Shown: positions 16,497-24,877 of the stretch, piece by piece
Layout of the letters: each line of letters begins with the position of its first letter
Numbering within the stretch: position 1 is the stretch's first letter
NCBI RefSeq assembly: GCF_001519075.1
Contig: NZ_KQ954244.1
Span: 372,001 to 436,000 of the forward strand
Source: Novosphingobium fuchskuhlense
Lineage (GTDB): Bacteria; Pseudomonadota; Alphaproteobacteria; Sphingomonadales; Sphingomonadaceae
Direction of reading: 5' to 3'
DNA length: 64,000 nucleotides
Position numbers and translations under genes: made by a program
The notes under the pieces: generated by a model
What the model was told of the DNA's origin: nothing
Databases searched by the model: none
What the model saw: the letters and a program-made list of their open reading frames with translations, nothing else

Positions 16497-17684
16497 TCAG
16501 AAAAAGAACGGCGGGACGACCGAAAACAGGCTGAAATCGAGCAGTGGGTGGTGATCATTGCCGACAATCGCGAACTGGACTGCCGCCTGCCCACCCGCGC
16601 CGTCCGCATCGAAATAGAGTGCGCCGGTCGCCGTGTCGTAGACGATGCGATCCGAGGCGTCGTGCGCCTGCGTCGCACCGTCTGCGGCGTAGAACTGATC
16701 CGCCTTGAGGGCGCCATTGGACATGCCGACAAAGGCGGATCGGGAAAGACGGATCGTGTCGCCCTGGCCGGCGCGCATGTCCACAATCGTGTCGATCCCG
16801 GTGCGAATATCGGAAAACCCGAACATGTCTGCACCGGTACCGCCGATGAGGATATCGCTGCCTTTCCCGCCGACCAGAAAATCATCGCCGGCACGCCCGT
16901 CCAGCCGGTCATTGCCAGCAAGCCCGCGAAACTCGTTGGAGCCGTCTGTGCCGGTGAACCGGTCTCCAAAGGCGCTGCCTTCGATGTTTTCGACAAGAAC
17001 TAAGGTATCGCTGCCAATTCCGGTAGCCTGTGCGCGCGTCAATGCGAGATTGACCGTGACCCCCGCCCGGGCGCCGACGAAATGGACGGTGTCGTACTCC
17101 GCCCCGCCATGGAACAGGTTGTTGCCCTCGACATCATAGAGATCATCGTGGCCCGGGCCGCCGTAGAGCTTGTCGTTCCCCGCTCCGCCGTAGAGCGTAT
17201 CGTAACCGCCCCCGCCGCTCAGTCGGTCGTCCCCGGCGTACCCGTTGGCGACGTCGGCATTGTGGCCAAGTTCGATATCGTCATTGCCCGAAAAGATGCG
17301 CGCGGCGAGCGTGGCATCGGGATTGGACGACTTTTGCGCGGCCGCGATGTCTGCCGCGGTCAGGGAAAGGCCGGACAGCGTGTACGCCTCCGACGCATAG
17401 TCGCCCCACGTGACATGCAGCGCACTGATGGTTCCCGCGGCAAGGGCGCTTGTGCCTGAGGCAAAGGCAAGGCCTGTCCCGCCGAAATGAAAGTCGTAAG
17501 GCTCGGTCACGATATCAGAAAGGGGAATCATAACACGAAAGCTCGCGACATCGGGAAACGTTTCGGTCCCGATCGTGAGATCGCCGTGCGTAATTTTCGG
17601 TTCGAGCCCGGCGCTGAAATAGGTTGCCACCTTGAACTGGCTCAACTGGAAGTTGCCGCCCCAGCTGGTATTGAGCTTGACCAT
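16497..17684 (-). CDS. RTX (haemolysin-type) calcium-binding repeat protein
   Basis: 395 aa. An N-terminal domain of about 150 residues of unknown type is followed by two blocks of RTX nonapeptides: GYAGDDRLSGGGGYDTLYGG with GAGNDKLYGG, then GLAGNDRLDGRAGDDFLVGG with GKGSDILIGG. These bind Ca2+ and fold outside the cell. No Sec signal is present; the C-terminus ends in a hydrophobic FFF, compatible with type I secretion, but no ABC exporter gene is nearby. Start ATG 17684 has AGGAG at good spacing; an in-frame ATG 27 nt upstream is possible. Role unknown (no protease or lipase motif seen). Confidence 0.82.
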   Translation of the reverse strand: MVKLNTSWGGNFQLSQFKVATYFSAGLEPKITHGDLTIGTETFPDVASFRVMIPLSDIVTEPYDFHFGGTGLAFASGTSALAAGTISALHVTWGDYASEAYTLSGLSLTAADIAAAQKSSNPDATLAARIFSGNDDIELGHNADVANGYAGDDRLSGGGGYDTLYGGAGNDKLYGGPGHDDLYDVEGNNLFHGGAEYDTVHFVGARAGVTVNLALTRAQATGIGSDTLVLVENIEGSAFGDRFTGTDGSNEFRGLAGNDRLDGRAGDDFLVGGKGSDILIGGTGADMFGFSDIRTGIDTIVDMRAGQGDTIRLSRSAFVGMSNGALKADQFYAADGATQAHDASDRIVYDTATGALYFDADGAGGQAAVQFAIVGNDHHPLLDFSLFSVVPPFFF

Positions 17685-17826
17685 GGCACAATTCTCCTGC
17701 TTCTGATTCATAACAATGCTTCATCTTCAGACCAACCAAGAATTGGGTGATGAACACCGGATCGGACCCAGCCACGCAGGCGAGGCTTGACGCAGACACA
17801 GCAAGCGGCAGAAGCTGCGTGTGCCG

Positions 17827-18621
17827 ATGAAGAGCGACACCTCGATCATCCCGCCCGAGCTTTTGCTGCAGGCCTATCGTGCCGGCATTTTCCCGATGTC
17901 GGACAGCCGGGACGATCCGGACGTCTATTGGGTCGAGCCGCGGATGCGGGCAATCCTGCCGCTGGAGGGCTTCCACCTCTCGCGCAGCCTGGCGCGCACC
18001 TTGCGGCGGGGGCGCTTCCGGGTGACCTGCAACGAGGCGTTCGATGCGGTGATCGATGCCTGCGCCGCCCCGCGCCTCGATGCCGAGGACAGCTGGATCA
18101 GCCACCGCATCGCCGCAAGCTACCGCGAGCTGCATCGCCAAGGACACGCGCATTCGATCGAAACCTGGCAGGATGGGCCCGGCGGCACGGAAATTCTGGT
18201 CGGCGGGCTCTATGGCGTCGGATTTGACCGGGTGTTCTGCGGCGAGAGCATGTTCAGCCGCACCAGCGACGCTTCCAAGGTCGCGCTGGCATGGCTCGTT
18301 GCGGCGCTGCGGCGCGCCGGGGCGGAACTGCTCGATTGCCAGTTCACCACGCCGCACCTTGCTTCGCTGGGCGCGGTGGAAATCACCCAGGCCCGCTATC
18401 TCGATCTGCTCAAACGGGCGCTGATACCGGCGGCCCGGCGTCAGGCCGGGGGCGAACCTTCGGCGGCGGCCGGCGCGGCGGCAGCCGGAGCAGACGTAAC
18501 GGCCGCGGGCGCTGGCGGCTTGCCCGCCGGCTTTGCCGCGCTGCTCGTCGATGCGGCGGCGGCAGGGCTATCCTCCTCGCCGGGGAACTTCATCGCACAG
18601 TCCTTGACCCACACGTCGTAG
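17827..18621 (+). CDS. aat: Leucyl/phenylalanyl-tRNA--protein transferase with extended tail
   Basis: 264 aa. Adds Leu or Phe to proteins with N-terminal Arg/Lys, marking them for ClpAP (N-degron pathway). Core motifs: LLLQAYRAGIFPMSD at the start, DSWISHRI, EILVGGLYGVGFDRVFCGESMF and LLDCQFTTPHLASLGAVEI. The conserved domain ends near residue 205; the last ~60 residues are Ala/Gly-rich and are encoded in the 181 nt that overlap the opposite-strand DUF2155 gene. The tail is probably non-functional read-out through the neighbour. ATG 17827 chosen; GTG 17821 is alternative. Confidence 0.92.
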   Translation: MKSDTSIIPPELLLQAYRAGIFPMSDSRDDPDVYWVEPRMRAILPLEGFHLSRSLARTLRRGRFRVTCNEAFDAVIDACAAPRLDAEDSWISHRIAASYRELHRQGHAHSIETWQDGPGGTEILVGGLYGVGFDRVFCGESMFSRTSDASKVALAWLVAALRRAGAELLDCQFTTPHLASLGAVEITQARYLDLLKRALIPAARRQAGGEPSAAAGAAAAGADVTAAGAGGLPAGFAALLVDAAAAGLSSSPGNFIAQSLTHTS

Positions 18622-19067
18622 ACCGGATGCTCGACCACGTTGAGGGCGGGGGCATTCTTGAACAGCCAGCCCGAGAAGACCTTGTGCCAGGCGAGCCGTT
18701 CGCGGGTCGTCGCGCGTTCCTCGACGAAGAGCTGGACAAATGCGCCCGTTTCCGGCGGATCCTCCCACGGCGCGGTCCGCTCGCAGGTGGCCAGCTTGAT
18801 GATCGCATTGCCGATGCGGCGCGATTCGCCGCTCTTCAGCTGGACGATCTGCGTGATGTTGTTGCGCTTGTTCAGGAAACCCAGCGTCGCGACGCGGTCC
18901 TTGACCGGTGTGCCGAACTCGCTTTCGACCACGCCCGATGCATTGGCAGCCGGGCCGGCGCCTTGCGTTGCCTCGCTAGGCGGCGGGGCTTCGGCGTTCT
19001 TGTTGCCGCCGCATGAACCAAGCGCCAGCAAAGCCGGCGCCAGCAGCAGCGGTGCGAAGCGGCGCAT
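18441..19067 (-). CDS. DUF2155 domain-containing lipoprotein
   Basis: 208 aa. Lipoprotein signal with lipobox ALGSC (Cys19), then a Pro/Ala linker, then DUF2155 with GTPVKDRVATLGFLNKRNN, the Cys-containing KLATCERTAPWEDPPE and FSGWLFKNAPALNVVEHPVYDVWVKDC. Function unknown; alphaproteobacterial DUF2155 genes sit beside NDUFA12 and aat, as here. Its ATG overlaps the NDUFA12 stop by 1 nt. The Ala/Pro tail beyond the domain runs antisense through the 3' part of aat. Confidence 0.9.
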   Translation of the reverse strand: MRRFAPLLLAPALLALGSCGGNKNAEAPPPSEATQGAGPAANASGVVESEFGTPVKDRVATLGFLNKRNNITQIVQLKSGESRRIGNAIIKLATCERTAPWEDPPETGAFVQLFVEERATTRERLAWHKVFSGWLFKNAPALNVVEHPVYDVWVKDCAMKFPGEEDSPAAAASTSSAAKPAGKPPAPAAVTSAPAAAAPAAAEGSPPA

Positions 19068-19480
19068 CAGCCTTCGGGCGACCAGGCTTCGTAGTCACCC
19101 GTGGCGCGGGCGCGCTTGCCACCGCGCTCGAGCGCACCCTGCGGGCGATAGGCGGCCGAGGTACCGGTAGCGTTGGGCGTGAATTCCACTTCCCAGATAC
19201 GCGGCGCAGGCAGGTTGCTTTCCGGCGTGCCATCGAAATTGCCATGGAGCCACCCGTGCCATTCGGCAGGCACGCGGCTGGCATCATTTGGGCCGTTGTA
19301 GATCACCCAGCGGCGCTCGCTCCCCGCGAAGGGGTGGCCCTTGGGATAGGGTTTGCGCGAGCGGTAGTAGGTGTTGCCCTGCGCGTCCTGGCCGACTTTC
19401 ACGCCATTGCGGGCGCTGTCGAGCATGGTGCCGAAGGTGGCGCCGTCCCACCAGGTGAAGATCTTGCCGAGGATGCTCAT
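19067..19480 (-). CDS. NADH:ubiquinone oxidoreductase subunit NDUFA12 (B17.2) homologue
   Basis: 137 aa. Alphaproteobacterial homologue of the mitochondrial complex I accessory subunit NDUFA12. Conserved features: start MSILGKIFTWWDGATFGT, GNTYYRSRKPYPKGHPF, RRWVIYNGPNDASRVPAEWHGWLHG. It presumably sits on the membrane arm junction of complex I and helps assembly. The start was set at this conserved Met rather than any codon upstream, because the frame is open far into the neighbouring gene. First gene of a pair with DUF2155. Confidence 0.95.
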   Translation of the reverse strand: MSILGKIFTWWDGATFGTMLDSARNGVKVGQDAQGNTYYRSRKPYPKGHPFAGSERRWVIYNGPNDASRVPAEWHGWLHGNFDGTPESNLPAPRIWEVEFTPNATGTSAAYRPQGALERGGKRARATGDYEAWSPEG

Positions 19481-19636
19481 GGGTTGCGCGCTTAGCGTCT
19501 CAAAGGGGGTTTGGGCAAGAGGGGGTTGGGCTGGCGATGGATGGATCGTTTCGGTACGTTCGCACGGCATAGGGGATTGCATTGCCGCCCTGCCCCCATA
19601 GTCTGACGCGGCAACCCCTCGCAGCGGGACAGACAC

Positions 19637-20665
19637 ATGGCCTGGCAGCATATCCGCATCAGCCACTTCGGAGGGCCGGACGTCCTTGAACTGGCAACCG
19701 AGGAAGCCCTGCCCGAGCCCGGGCCCGGCGAAGTGCGCATCAAGGTGCTGGCGGCGGGAACCGGCTTCACCGACACGTTCATCCGCATGGGCCGCTATCC
19801 CGATTTCAAGGGCCCGCTGCCCTTCACGCCGGGCTACGACCTTGTCGGCACGGTCGATGCGCTGGGCGCCGGCGTGACGGGGTTGACCCCGGGCCAGATG
19901 GTGGCCGACCTGACTGTCGTGGGCGGCTATGCGCAATACGCAGTGCGCCGGGCTGCCACGCTGGTGCCGGTGCCGGAAGGGATCGATCCCGCCGAGGCGG
20001 TGTGCCTGCCACTGGCCTACATGACGGCCTACCAGATGCTGGCGCGGGCGGCGGGCATTGAGGCTGGCGCCACGATCCTCGTGATCGGCGCTTCGGGCTC
20101 GGTCGGCTCCGCCCTGCTCGATCTGGCACGGGCCATGGGACTGCGCGCGATCGGCACCTGTTCGGCCGCGAACATGGCGGTCGTCGAAAGCCACGGCGCG
20201 GAAGCGATCGACTACCGCGCGGAGGATTTCACCGCCGCCGTGCTGCGCGCGACCGGCGGGCGCGGGGTAGATGCCGCATTCGATGCCATCGGCGGCGCGC
20301 ATTTCAAGCGCACCTTCGCCGCGCTGGCGCCGGGCGGCGTGCTTGTCGGCTATGGCTCGCAAACCATGGCGACCGGCGGGGAAAGCCTGATTGCGGCGGG
20401 GCTCGGCCTCCTGCGGCTCAGGCTGTGGACCCTGCTGAGCCCGCTTTGGGGCGGACGACGCGCGGTGTGGTATTCCATCACCGACCGCCGCAAGGCCCAT
20501 CCAGAGCAGTTCGCCGAGGACATGGCCAAGCTGCTGAGCTGCTTGAAGGATGGCAGGATCCGGCCGGTCGTGGCAGCCCGTCTGCCCCTTTCCGCCGCCG
20601 CCGATGTCCACCGGCGGATCGGAAAGGGCGGTATCGGCGGAAAGGTCGTGTTACTGCCCTGGTGA
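19637..20665 (+). CDS. Quinone oxidoreductase-like medium-chain dehydrogenase
   Basis: 342 aa. Zinc-free MDR fold: GroES-like N-terminal half (GPDVLELATEEALPEPGPGEV), PFTPGYDLVGTVDALG, then Rossmann half with GASGSVGSALLDLA and the conserved DAAFDAIGG. NADPH-dependent reduction of quinones or other electrophiles is the usual activity. Divergent from NDUFA12 and convergent with DUF192 (13-nt gap), so transcribed alone. Confidence 0.88.
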   Translation: MAWQHIRISHFGGPDVLELATEEALPEPGPGEVRIKVLAAGTGFTDTFIRMGRYPDFKGPLPFTPGYDLVGTVDALGAGVTGLTPGQMVADLTVVGGYAQYAVRRAATLVPVPEGIDPAEAVCLPLAYMTAYQMLARAAGIEAGATILVIGASGSVGSALLDLARAMGLRAIGTCSAANMAVVESHGAEAIDYRAEDFTAAVLRATGGRGVDAAFDAIGGAHFKRTFAALAPGGVLVGYGSQTMATGGESLIAAGLGLLRLRLWTLLSPLWGGRRAVWYSITDRRKAHPEQFAEDMAKLLSCLKDGRIRPVVAARLPLSAAADVHRRIGKGGIGGKVVLLPW

Positions 20666-20678
20666 TGGCGCCGGGGGC

Positions 20679-21200
20679 TTACCAGGTGACAGTGTCGCCC
20701 GGTTTGAGACCGATCTGCGCCGCACGGCCACCGTTCAGTTCGAGCACGCCCGAGGCATTGCCGTCCGACGGCAGCGGGGTCTCGTCATAAGGTACCGCAT
20801 TGGCCGCCACGTTGAGCACCTTGTGGTCCGGGCCGATGAAGATGATATCGAGCGGAATCACCGTGTTCTTCATCCAGAACGCGATCGGCCGGGGCGCAGC
20901 CATCGGGAAGATCATCCCCTCGTCCGCACCCATCTTCTCGCGGAACATGAGGCCGCGCTCCTGCTCGGCAGGGCTGGCAGCGACCTCGACCTGGAAGACG
21001 TGCGGGCCGCCGGCGGTCCTGACGGTGAGCGGCACCACAGTGAGGCCCGAAACCGGATGGACCGGAGCAGCAGCTGCAGGAGCGGCGCTGGCCGAGCCCT
21101 GCGCGCTGGTCGATCCGGCGGCGAGCGGCGAGCACCCGACAGCAGCAATCAGGAGGGCGAGACCGGCAGCTCTATTCCACGGCATCTTCAGCATGTTCAT
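20679..21200 (-). CDS. DUF192 domain lipoprotein/exported protein
   Basis: About 173 aa. N-terminal hydrophobic segment ending in a lipobox-like AAVGC, then an Ala-rich linker and the DUF192 domain with EVAASPAEQERGLMFRE, MIFPM, FWMKNTVIPLDIIFI and LELNGGRAAQIGLKPGD. Function unknown in this family. Several in-frame ATGs (21200, 21194, 21185) are possible; all overlap the 3' end of recX, so the two are translationally coupled. Confidence 0.88.
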   Translation of the reverse strand: MNMLKMPWNRAAGLALLIAAVGCSPLAAGSTSAQGSASAAPAAAAPVHPVSGLTVVPLTVRTAGGPHVFQVEVAASPAEQERGLMFREKMGADEGMIFPMAAPRPIAFWMKNTVIPLDIIFIGPDHKVLNVAANAVPYDETPLPSDGNASGVLELNGGRAAQIGLKPGDTVTW

Positions 21201-21768
21201 CAGCCCATTCTTCCAGTTCGTCCAAACCCTGCGCATCCATCACCCGGCGAACATGGTCAAGCCCGTGCCCGGCACGCATGTAGGCAGCCAGATGCTTGGC
21301 ACGCATGGCAGGATCAAGACACGGCCCGGCTGAATAGGGCCAGAACCGCTTGCGCCGGGCAAAGGCCAGCACGGCGCGGCGCCGCTCGGTCTCGCTACCA
21401 CGCACTGCGCTGCGCAAGGCCGGCGCGATCCCGTCGTGATCCAGCGCCGTCTCGATCCGCCGCACGCCGTATCCGCGCCGACGCAGACCCTCGCTCTTGG
21501 CCGCGGCATAGGCGGCATCATCAAGATAGCGGCGGTCTGCCATGCGCGCGACAATGGCCGCGACATCCGGGGGCGAATCCCCGGCCCAGCCACGTTCGCG
21601 CAGTTTACGCCCGAGATATGTCGATAGGCGCCCGGAACTCGTGGCGAAGCGGGCCACATAGGCGAGCGCCAGTGCATCGAGCGCGGGCTGATCGAGCGGT
21701 GGCGGCGGTGTTTTCTGCCGTGTGCCGCCGGCTCGGCCCGTCGTGCGCCCGGAACTGGTAAACGCCAT
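21172..21768 (-). CDS. recX: Regulatory protein RecX
   Basis: 198 aa. RecX modulates RecA filament growth. Repeated three-helix units are visible, e.g. ALAYVARFATSSGRLSTYL near residue 35, then MADRRYLDDAAYAAAKSEGL and RRRGYGVRRIETAL, and the C-terminal RVMDAQGLDELEEWADE. Divergence from canonical RecX is usual for sphingomonads. ATG 21768 was preferred to 21813. recA is not in the window. Confidence 0.82.
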   Translation of the reverse strand: MAFTSSGRTTGRAGGTRQKTPPPPLDQPALDALALAYVARFATSSGRLSTYLGRKLRERGWAGDSPPDVAAIVARMADRRYLDDAAYAAAKSEGLRRRGYGVRRIETALDHDGIAPALRSAVRGSETERRRAVLAFARRKRFWPYSAGPCLDPAMRAKHLAAYMRAGHGLDHVRRVMDAQGLDELEEWADEHAEDAVE

Positions 21769-21887
21769 GCCACATTCGTGCCACAGTCCCGCGCAAATGG
21801 GAACATCCCGCAAGATTTGCGGGGACAGAGCAGGCCGTTAGGGCCCCATTTTACGTTTCAACAAGACCAAAAAGACGGGGTAACGCA

Positions 21888-23645
21888 ATGACTGTCCTGG
21901 ATACCGCCGCCCGCCCGGCGCTGGTTCCCACGCCCAATGACGATGGGCGCCCCCGGCGTTTTGCCGATTTCAGCACCTTTTGCGAGGCGCTCGATTTCGC
22001 CGCAGAAGGGCCATGCGGCCTCAATTTCCACGATGCGCGCGGGACGCTGGTCCGCGTCTACCCCTTTGCCGAACTGCGCGGCGATGCGCTGATCGCCGCA
22101 CGCCGGCTGATCGCGATGGGTGTCCAGCCGGGTGACCGGATCGCCCTGATCGCCGAGACCGGTGCCGATTTTGCCGCGCTGTTCTGCGGCGCGATGTATG
22201 CGGGCGCGTGGCCGGTGCCGCTGCCGCTGCCGACCAGCTTCGGTGGCAAGGAGAACTACATCGACCAGCTATCGGTGCAGATCACCAGTTCGGACCCCGC
22301 GATGCTGATCTACCCGGACGAGATTGCCGCGATCTGCGCGGCGGCCGCGGCACGCTGCGGCTGCAAGGGGCTGACCTGGCAGGAGTTTGCGGCGGCGGCG
22401 GAGCCGGCGGATACAGCGCTGCCGACGCCGGACCCGGACGCGATTTCCTATCTCCAGTATTCGAGCGGATCGACCCGCTTCCCCCATGGCGTGGCGGTGA
22501 CGCACCGGGCGCTGATGTCGAACCTCGCCGGCCATTCGCACGGCATGAAGTTCCAGCCTGGCGACCGCGCGATCAGCTGGCTGCCCTGGTATCACGACAT
22601 GGGCCTTGTCGGCTGCTTCCTCTCGCTCATCGCCAACCAGGTTTCCGCCGATTACCTCAAGACCGAGGACTTCGCGCGCCGTCCGCTGGCGTGGCTGGAT
22701 CTGATCAGCCGCAACCAGGGCACCTCGATGTCCTACTCGCCGACCTTCGGCTATGACATCTGCGCGCGCCGCATCTCGAGCCAGAGCAACGTGGCCGATC
22801 GTTTCGACCTTTCGCGCTGGCGCATCGCGGGCAACGGGGCGGACATGATCCGGCCCGACGTGATGCAGAACTTCGTCAACGCCTTTGCCGATGCCGGCTT
22901 CAAGGCTGCCGCCTTCCTGCCGAGCTATGGCCTTGCCGAAGCGACGCTGGCCGTCACGGTCATGCCGCCGGGCGAAGGCATCCGTGTCGAACTCGTCGAG
23001 GAAGAGCGTCTTTCGGGAACCCCGCGCGATCTGTCTCGCCCGGCGCGCTACCGCGCCATCGTCAATTGCGGCAAGGCGGTGCGCGGCATGGAAGTGGCCG
23101 TGCGCGGCGAGCAGGGCGAGGCGCTGGCCCACCACCATATCGGCAAGGTGTGGTGCCGGGGCTCCTCGGTGATGCATTCCTACTTCCGCGATCCCGAGGC
23201 GACCGCAGCCTGTATGGTGGATGGCTGGCTCGATACCGGCGACATGGGCTACCTCAACGAGGAAGGCTACCTGTTCATCGTCGGCCGGGCGAAGGACATG
23301 ATCATCATCAACGGCAAGAACCACTGGCCGCAGGATATCGAATGGGCGGTGGAGCAGCTACCCGGCTTCCATCAGGGCGATATCGCGGCATTCTCGGTGG
23401 AAACCGAAAACGGCGAGGAAACGCCCGCCGTGCTCGTGCACTGCCGCGTGTCCGATCCCGAAGAGCGTGTGAAGCTGCGCGATCAGATCCGCGAGAAGGT
23501 GCGCGCGATCACCGGCATGAACTGCGTGATCGAGCTCGTGCCGCCGCGCACGCTGCCGCGCACCAGTTCGGGCAAGCTGAGCCGAGCGAAGGCCAAGAAG
23601 CAGTACCTGTCAGGCGAGATCGAGCCCTACAGCCTGGCGGCGTGA
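21888..23645 (+). CDS. Fatty acyl-AMP ligase-like (AMP-binding) enzyme
   Basis: 585 aa. Adenylate-forming enzyme of the fatty acyl-AMP ligase type. Seen: N-terminal AELRGDALIAARRLIAMGV, the ATP-binding P-loop-like QYSSGSTRFPHGVAVTHR, WLPWYHDMGLVGCF, PSYGLAEATL, and the hinge GWLDTGDMGYL. A C-terminal small domain follows with KDMIIINGKNHWPQDIE and LPRTSSGKLSRAKAKK (catalytic Lys). FAALs activate long-chain acids as acyl-adenylates and hand them to an acyl carrier protein; no carrier protein, PKS or NRPS lies next to it. Stand-alone members load lipid-linked products of unknown type. Confidence 0.85.
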   Translation: MTVLDTAARPALVPTPNDDGRPRRFADFSTFCEALDFAAEGPCGLNFHDARGTLVRVYPFAELRGDALIAARRLIAMGVQPGDRIALIAETGADFAALFCGAMYAGAWPVPLPLPTSFGGKENYIDQLSVQITSSDPAMLIYPDEIAAICAAAAARCGCKGLTWQEFAAAAEPADTALPTPDPDAISYLQYSSGSTRFPHGVAVTHRALMSNLAGHSHGMKFQPGDRAISWLPWYHDMGLVGCFLSLIANQVSADYLKTEDFARRPLAWLDLISRNQGTSMSYSPTFGYDICARRISSQSNVADRFDLSRWRIAGNGADMIRPDVMQNFVNAFADAGFKAAAFLPSYGLAEATLAVTVMPPGEGIRVELVEEERLSGTPRDLSRPARYRAIVNCGKAVRGMEVAVRGEQGEALAHHHIGKVWCRGSSVMHSYFRDPEATAACMVDGWLDTGDMGYLNEEGYLFIVGRAKDMIIINGKNHWPQDIEWAVEQLPGFHQGDIAAFSVETENGEETPAVLVHCRVSDPEERVKLRDQIREKVRAITGMNCVIELVPPRTLPRTSSGKLSRAKAKKQYLSGEIEPYSLAA

Positions 23646-23669
23646 GCCGAGATCCAGTCCCTCCTGCTG

Positions 23670-23753
23670 CGTCATTGCAAGGAACGCAGTGACGGAGCAT
23701 CAAGAGCGTTAGTGCACGTCGCTCCGGATTGCTGCGCTGCGCTCGCGATGACG
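23670..23753. repeat. CGTCATTGC-family inverted repeat (degenerate)
   Basis: Ends CGTCATTGC and GCGATGACG face each other across 84 nt; internal GACGGAGCATC and CTCCGGATTGC arms also match the copy at 32186-32266 but with many changes. Lies between two convergent genes. Confidence 0.65.
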
Positions 23754-23779
23754 AAGGTAGACCGAGAGCGCCCAGGCCC

Positions 23780-24085
23780 CTACCCCACCAGCTTCTCGCC
23801 CTTTTCCCGCACGGCGGCTTCGATCATGCGGCGGGCAAAGCCGGCACCGGCGGGGATCTCGACCTCGAAGTCGAGCGCGGTTTCGGCAATCGTGGCGGTA
23901 CAGGGGATCGTGTAGCCCATCGCGCTGACCATGAGCCCGAGGGTGTCTTCGTCAGTCCAGCTGGTTTCGACAGTGGCAAGGCCGCCCAGCATGCCCCTGG
24001 CCTTGTCTTCCGCCTCGCCCAGCCTGGCCGCCATGCGGCGGCGCAGTTCGTCCTTGCCGAGGGTGTGGGGGATCGAGACGCGCAT
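23780..24085 (-). CDS. Polyhydroxyalkanoic acid system family protein
   Basis: 101 aa. Matches the small family annotated as polyhydroxyalkanoate granule system proteins: MRVSIPHTLGKDELRRRM start, a central TSWTDEDTLGLMVSAMG and AGFARRMIEAAVREKGEKL near the end. Precise role unknown. Its ATG overlaps the stop of the XpaC-like gene by 1 nt, so it is the last gene of a telA-xpaC-PHA unit; no PHA synthase is in the window. Confidence 0.72.
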   Translation of the reverse strand: MRVSIPHTLGKDELRRRMAARLGEAEDKARGMLGGLATVETSWTDEDTLGLMVSAMGYTIPCTATIAETALDFEVEIPAGAGFARRMIEAAVREKGEKLVG

Positions 24086-24870
24086 CAGTTTTCGGCCTTC
24101 GGAGCGGCGAGTTGCGGCGCGGCCTGTTCGAGCCCGTCGCCATACTTGTAATCGAGGAAGCGGCCGCGCACGGCAAGGGCATCGAGATCGCCCGCCGCGA
24201 GCTGACGGGTGACGGCGTCGATCTCCGCGCTGATCTTGCCGAGGCCGTCGGCCAGTTGCTGATCGGCGGTGCGCCCGTCGCGCTGTTCGCGGCGCAAGTT
24301 CGCCGGGATGCGGCGATAGGTTTCGACCATGCCGGGCAAGTGCTCGCCCACCAGCTTGCGGACTTCCACGACGGCGGGCTCGGCGGGATCGACACCTTCG
24401 AGTTGGAGGCCAAGGCTATCGAGCTGGACGCCGATCTGATCGACGAGGGTGACGGCCGGCACGGGCAGCGCGGGCCGCTGCGCTTCAAGCCACAACTCGG
24501 TGCGCGCGACCATCGCGCGCACGTCGCCGCGGTTGAGCGTGCCGAGTTCGGGCACTTTCATGCGAGGGTAGGTGCCCAGCAGGGCGATCGCGCCGACGAT
24601 GGCGAGGAAGGTGAGCACGATCCCGGTGAAGCCGATGCCATCGATCACCAGCCCGGTGACGAGCGCGGCAAACAGGATGGCCATGACCGCGAAGGCCATG
24701 CGTGCGGCCTTGCGAGCGAAGTGCAGCCGTTTCAGTTCGGCAGAGCGTCGCCCGATGGACCTGCCGCCCCCCAGAGTCACAGTGGCGCGCCGCCCGCCCG
24801 CCTGCTGACGCTGCAGGCTGGCGCGCGCCTCCGCGAGGATGCGGCTGCTGTCGGTCGCGGATTCGGCCAT
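24085..24870 (-). CDS. XpaC-like membrane protein, partner of TelA
   Basis: 261 aa. A basic N-terminal region is followed by two adjacent membrane helices (AFAVMAILFAALVTGLVI and IVLTFLAIVGAIALLG) and a long charged, helical cytoplasmic tail. This layout and the place directly after telA (7-nt gap) fit XpaC/5-bromo-4-chloroindolyl phosphate hydrolysis family proteins, which co-occur with TelA. Biochemical role unknown; the assignment leans on context. Confidence 0.62.
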   Translation of the reverse strand: MAESATDSSRILAEARASLQRQQAGGRRATVTLGGGRSIGRRSAELKRLHFARKAARMAFAVMAILFAALVTGLVIDGIGFTGIVLTFLAIVGAIALLGTYPRMKVPELGTLNRGDVRAMVARTELWLEAQRPALPVPAVTLVDQIGVQLDSLGLQLEGVDPAEPAVVEVRKLVGEHLPGMVETYRRIPANLRREQRDGRTADQQLADGLGKISAEIDAVTRQLAAGDLDALAVRGRFLDYKYGDGLEQAAPQLAAPKAEN

Positions 24871-24877
24871 GGCGAAA

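Noticed and set aside
19481..20611. Long upstream extension of the NDUFA12 frame
   Set aside because: Antisense to the quinone reductase; the conserved NDUFA12 start MSILGK at 19480 is sufficient.
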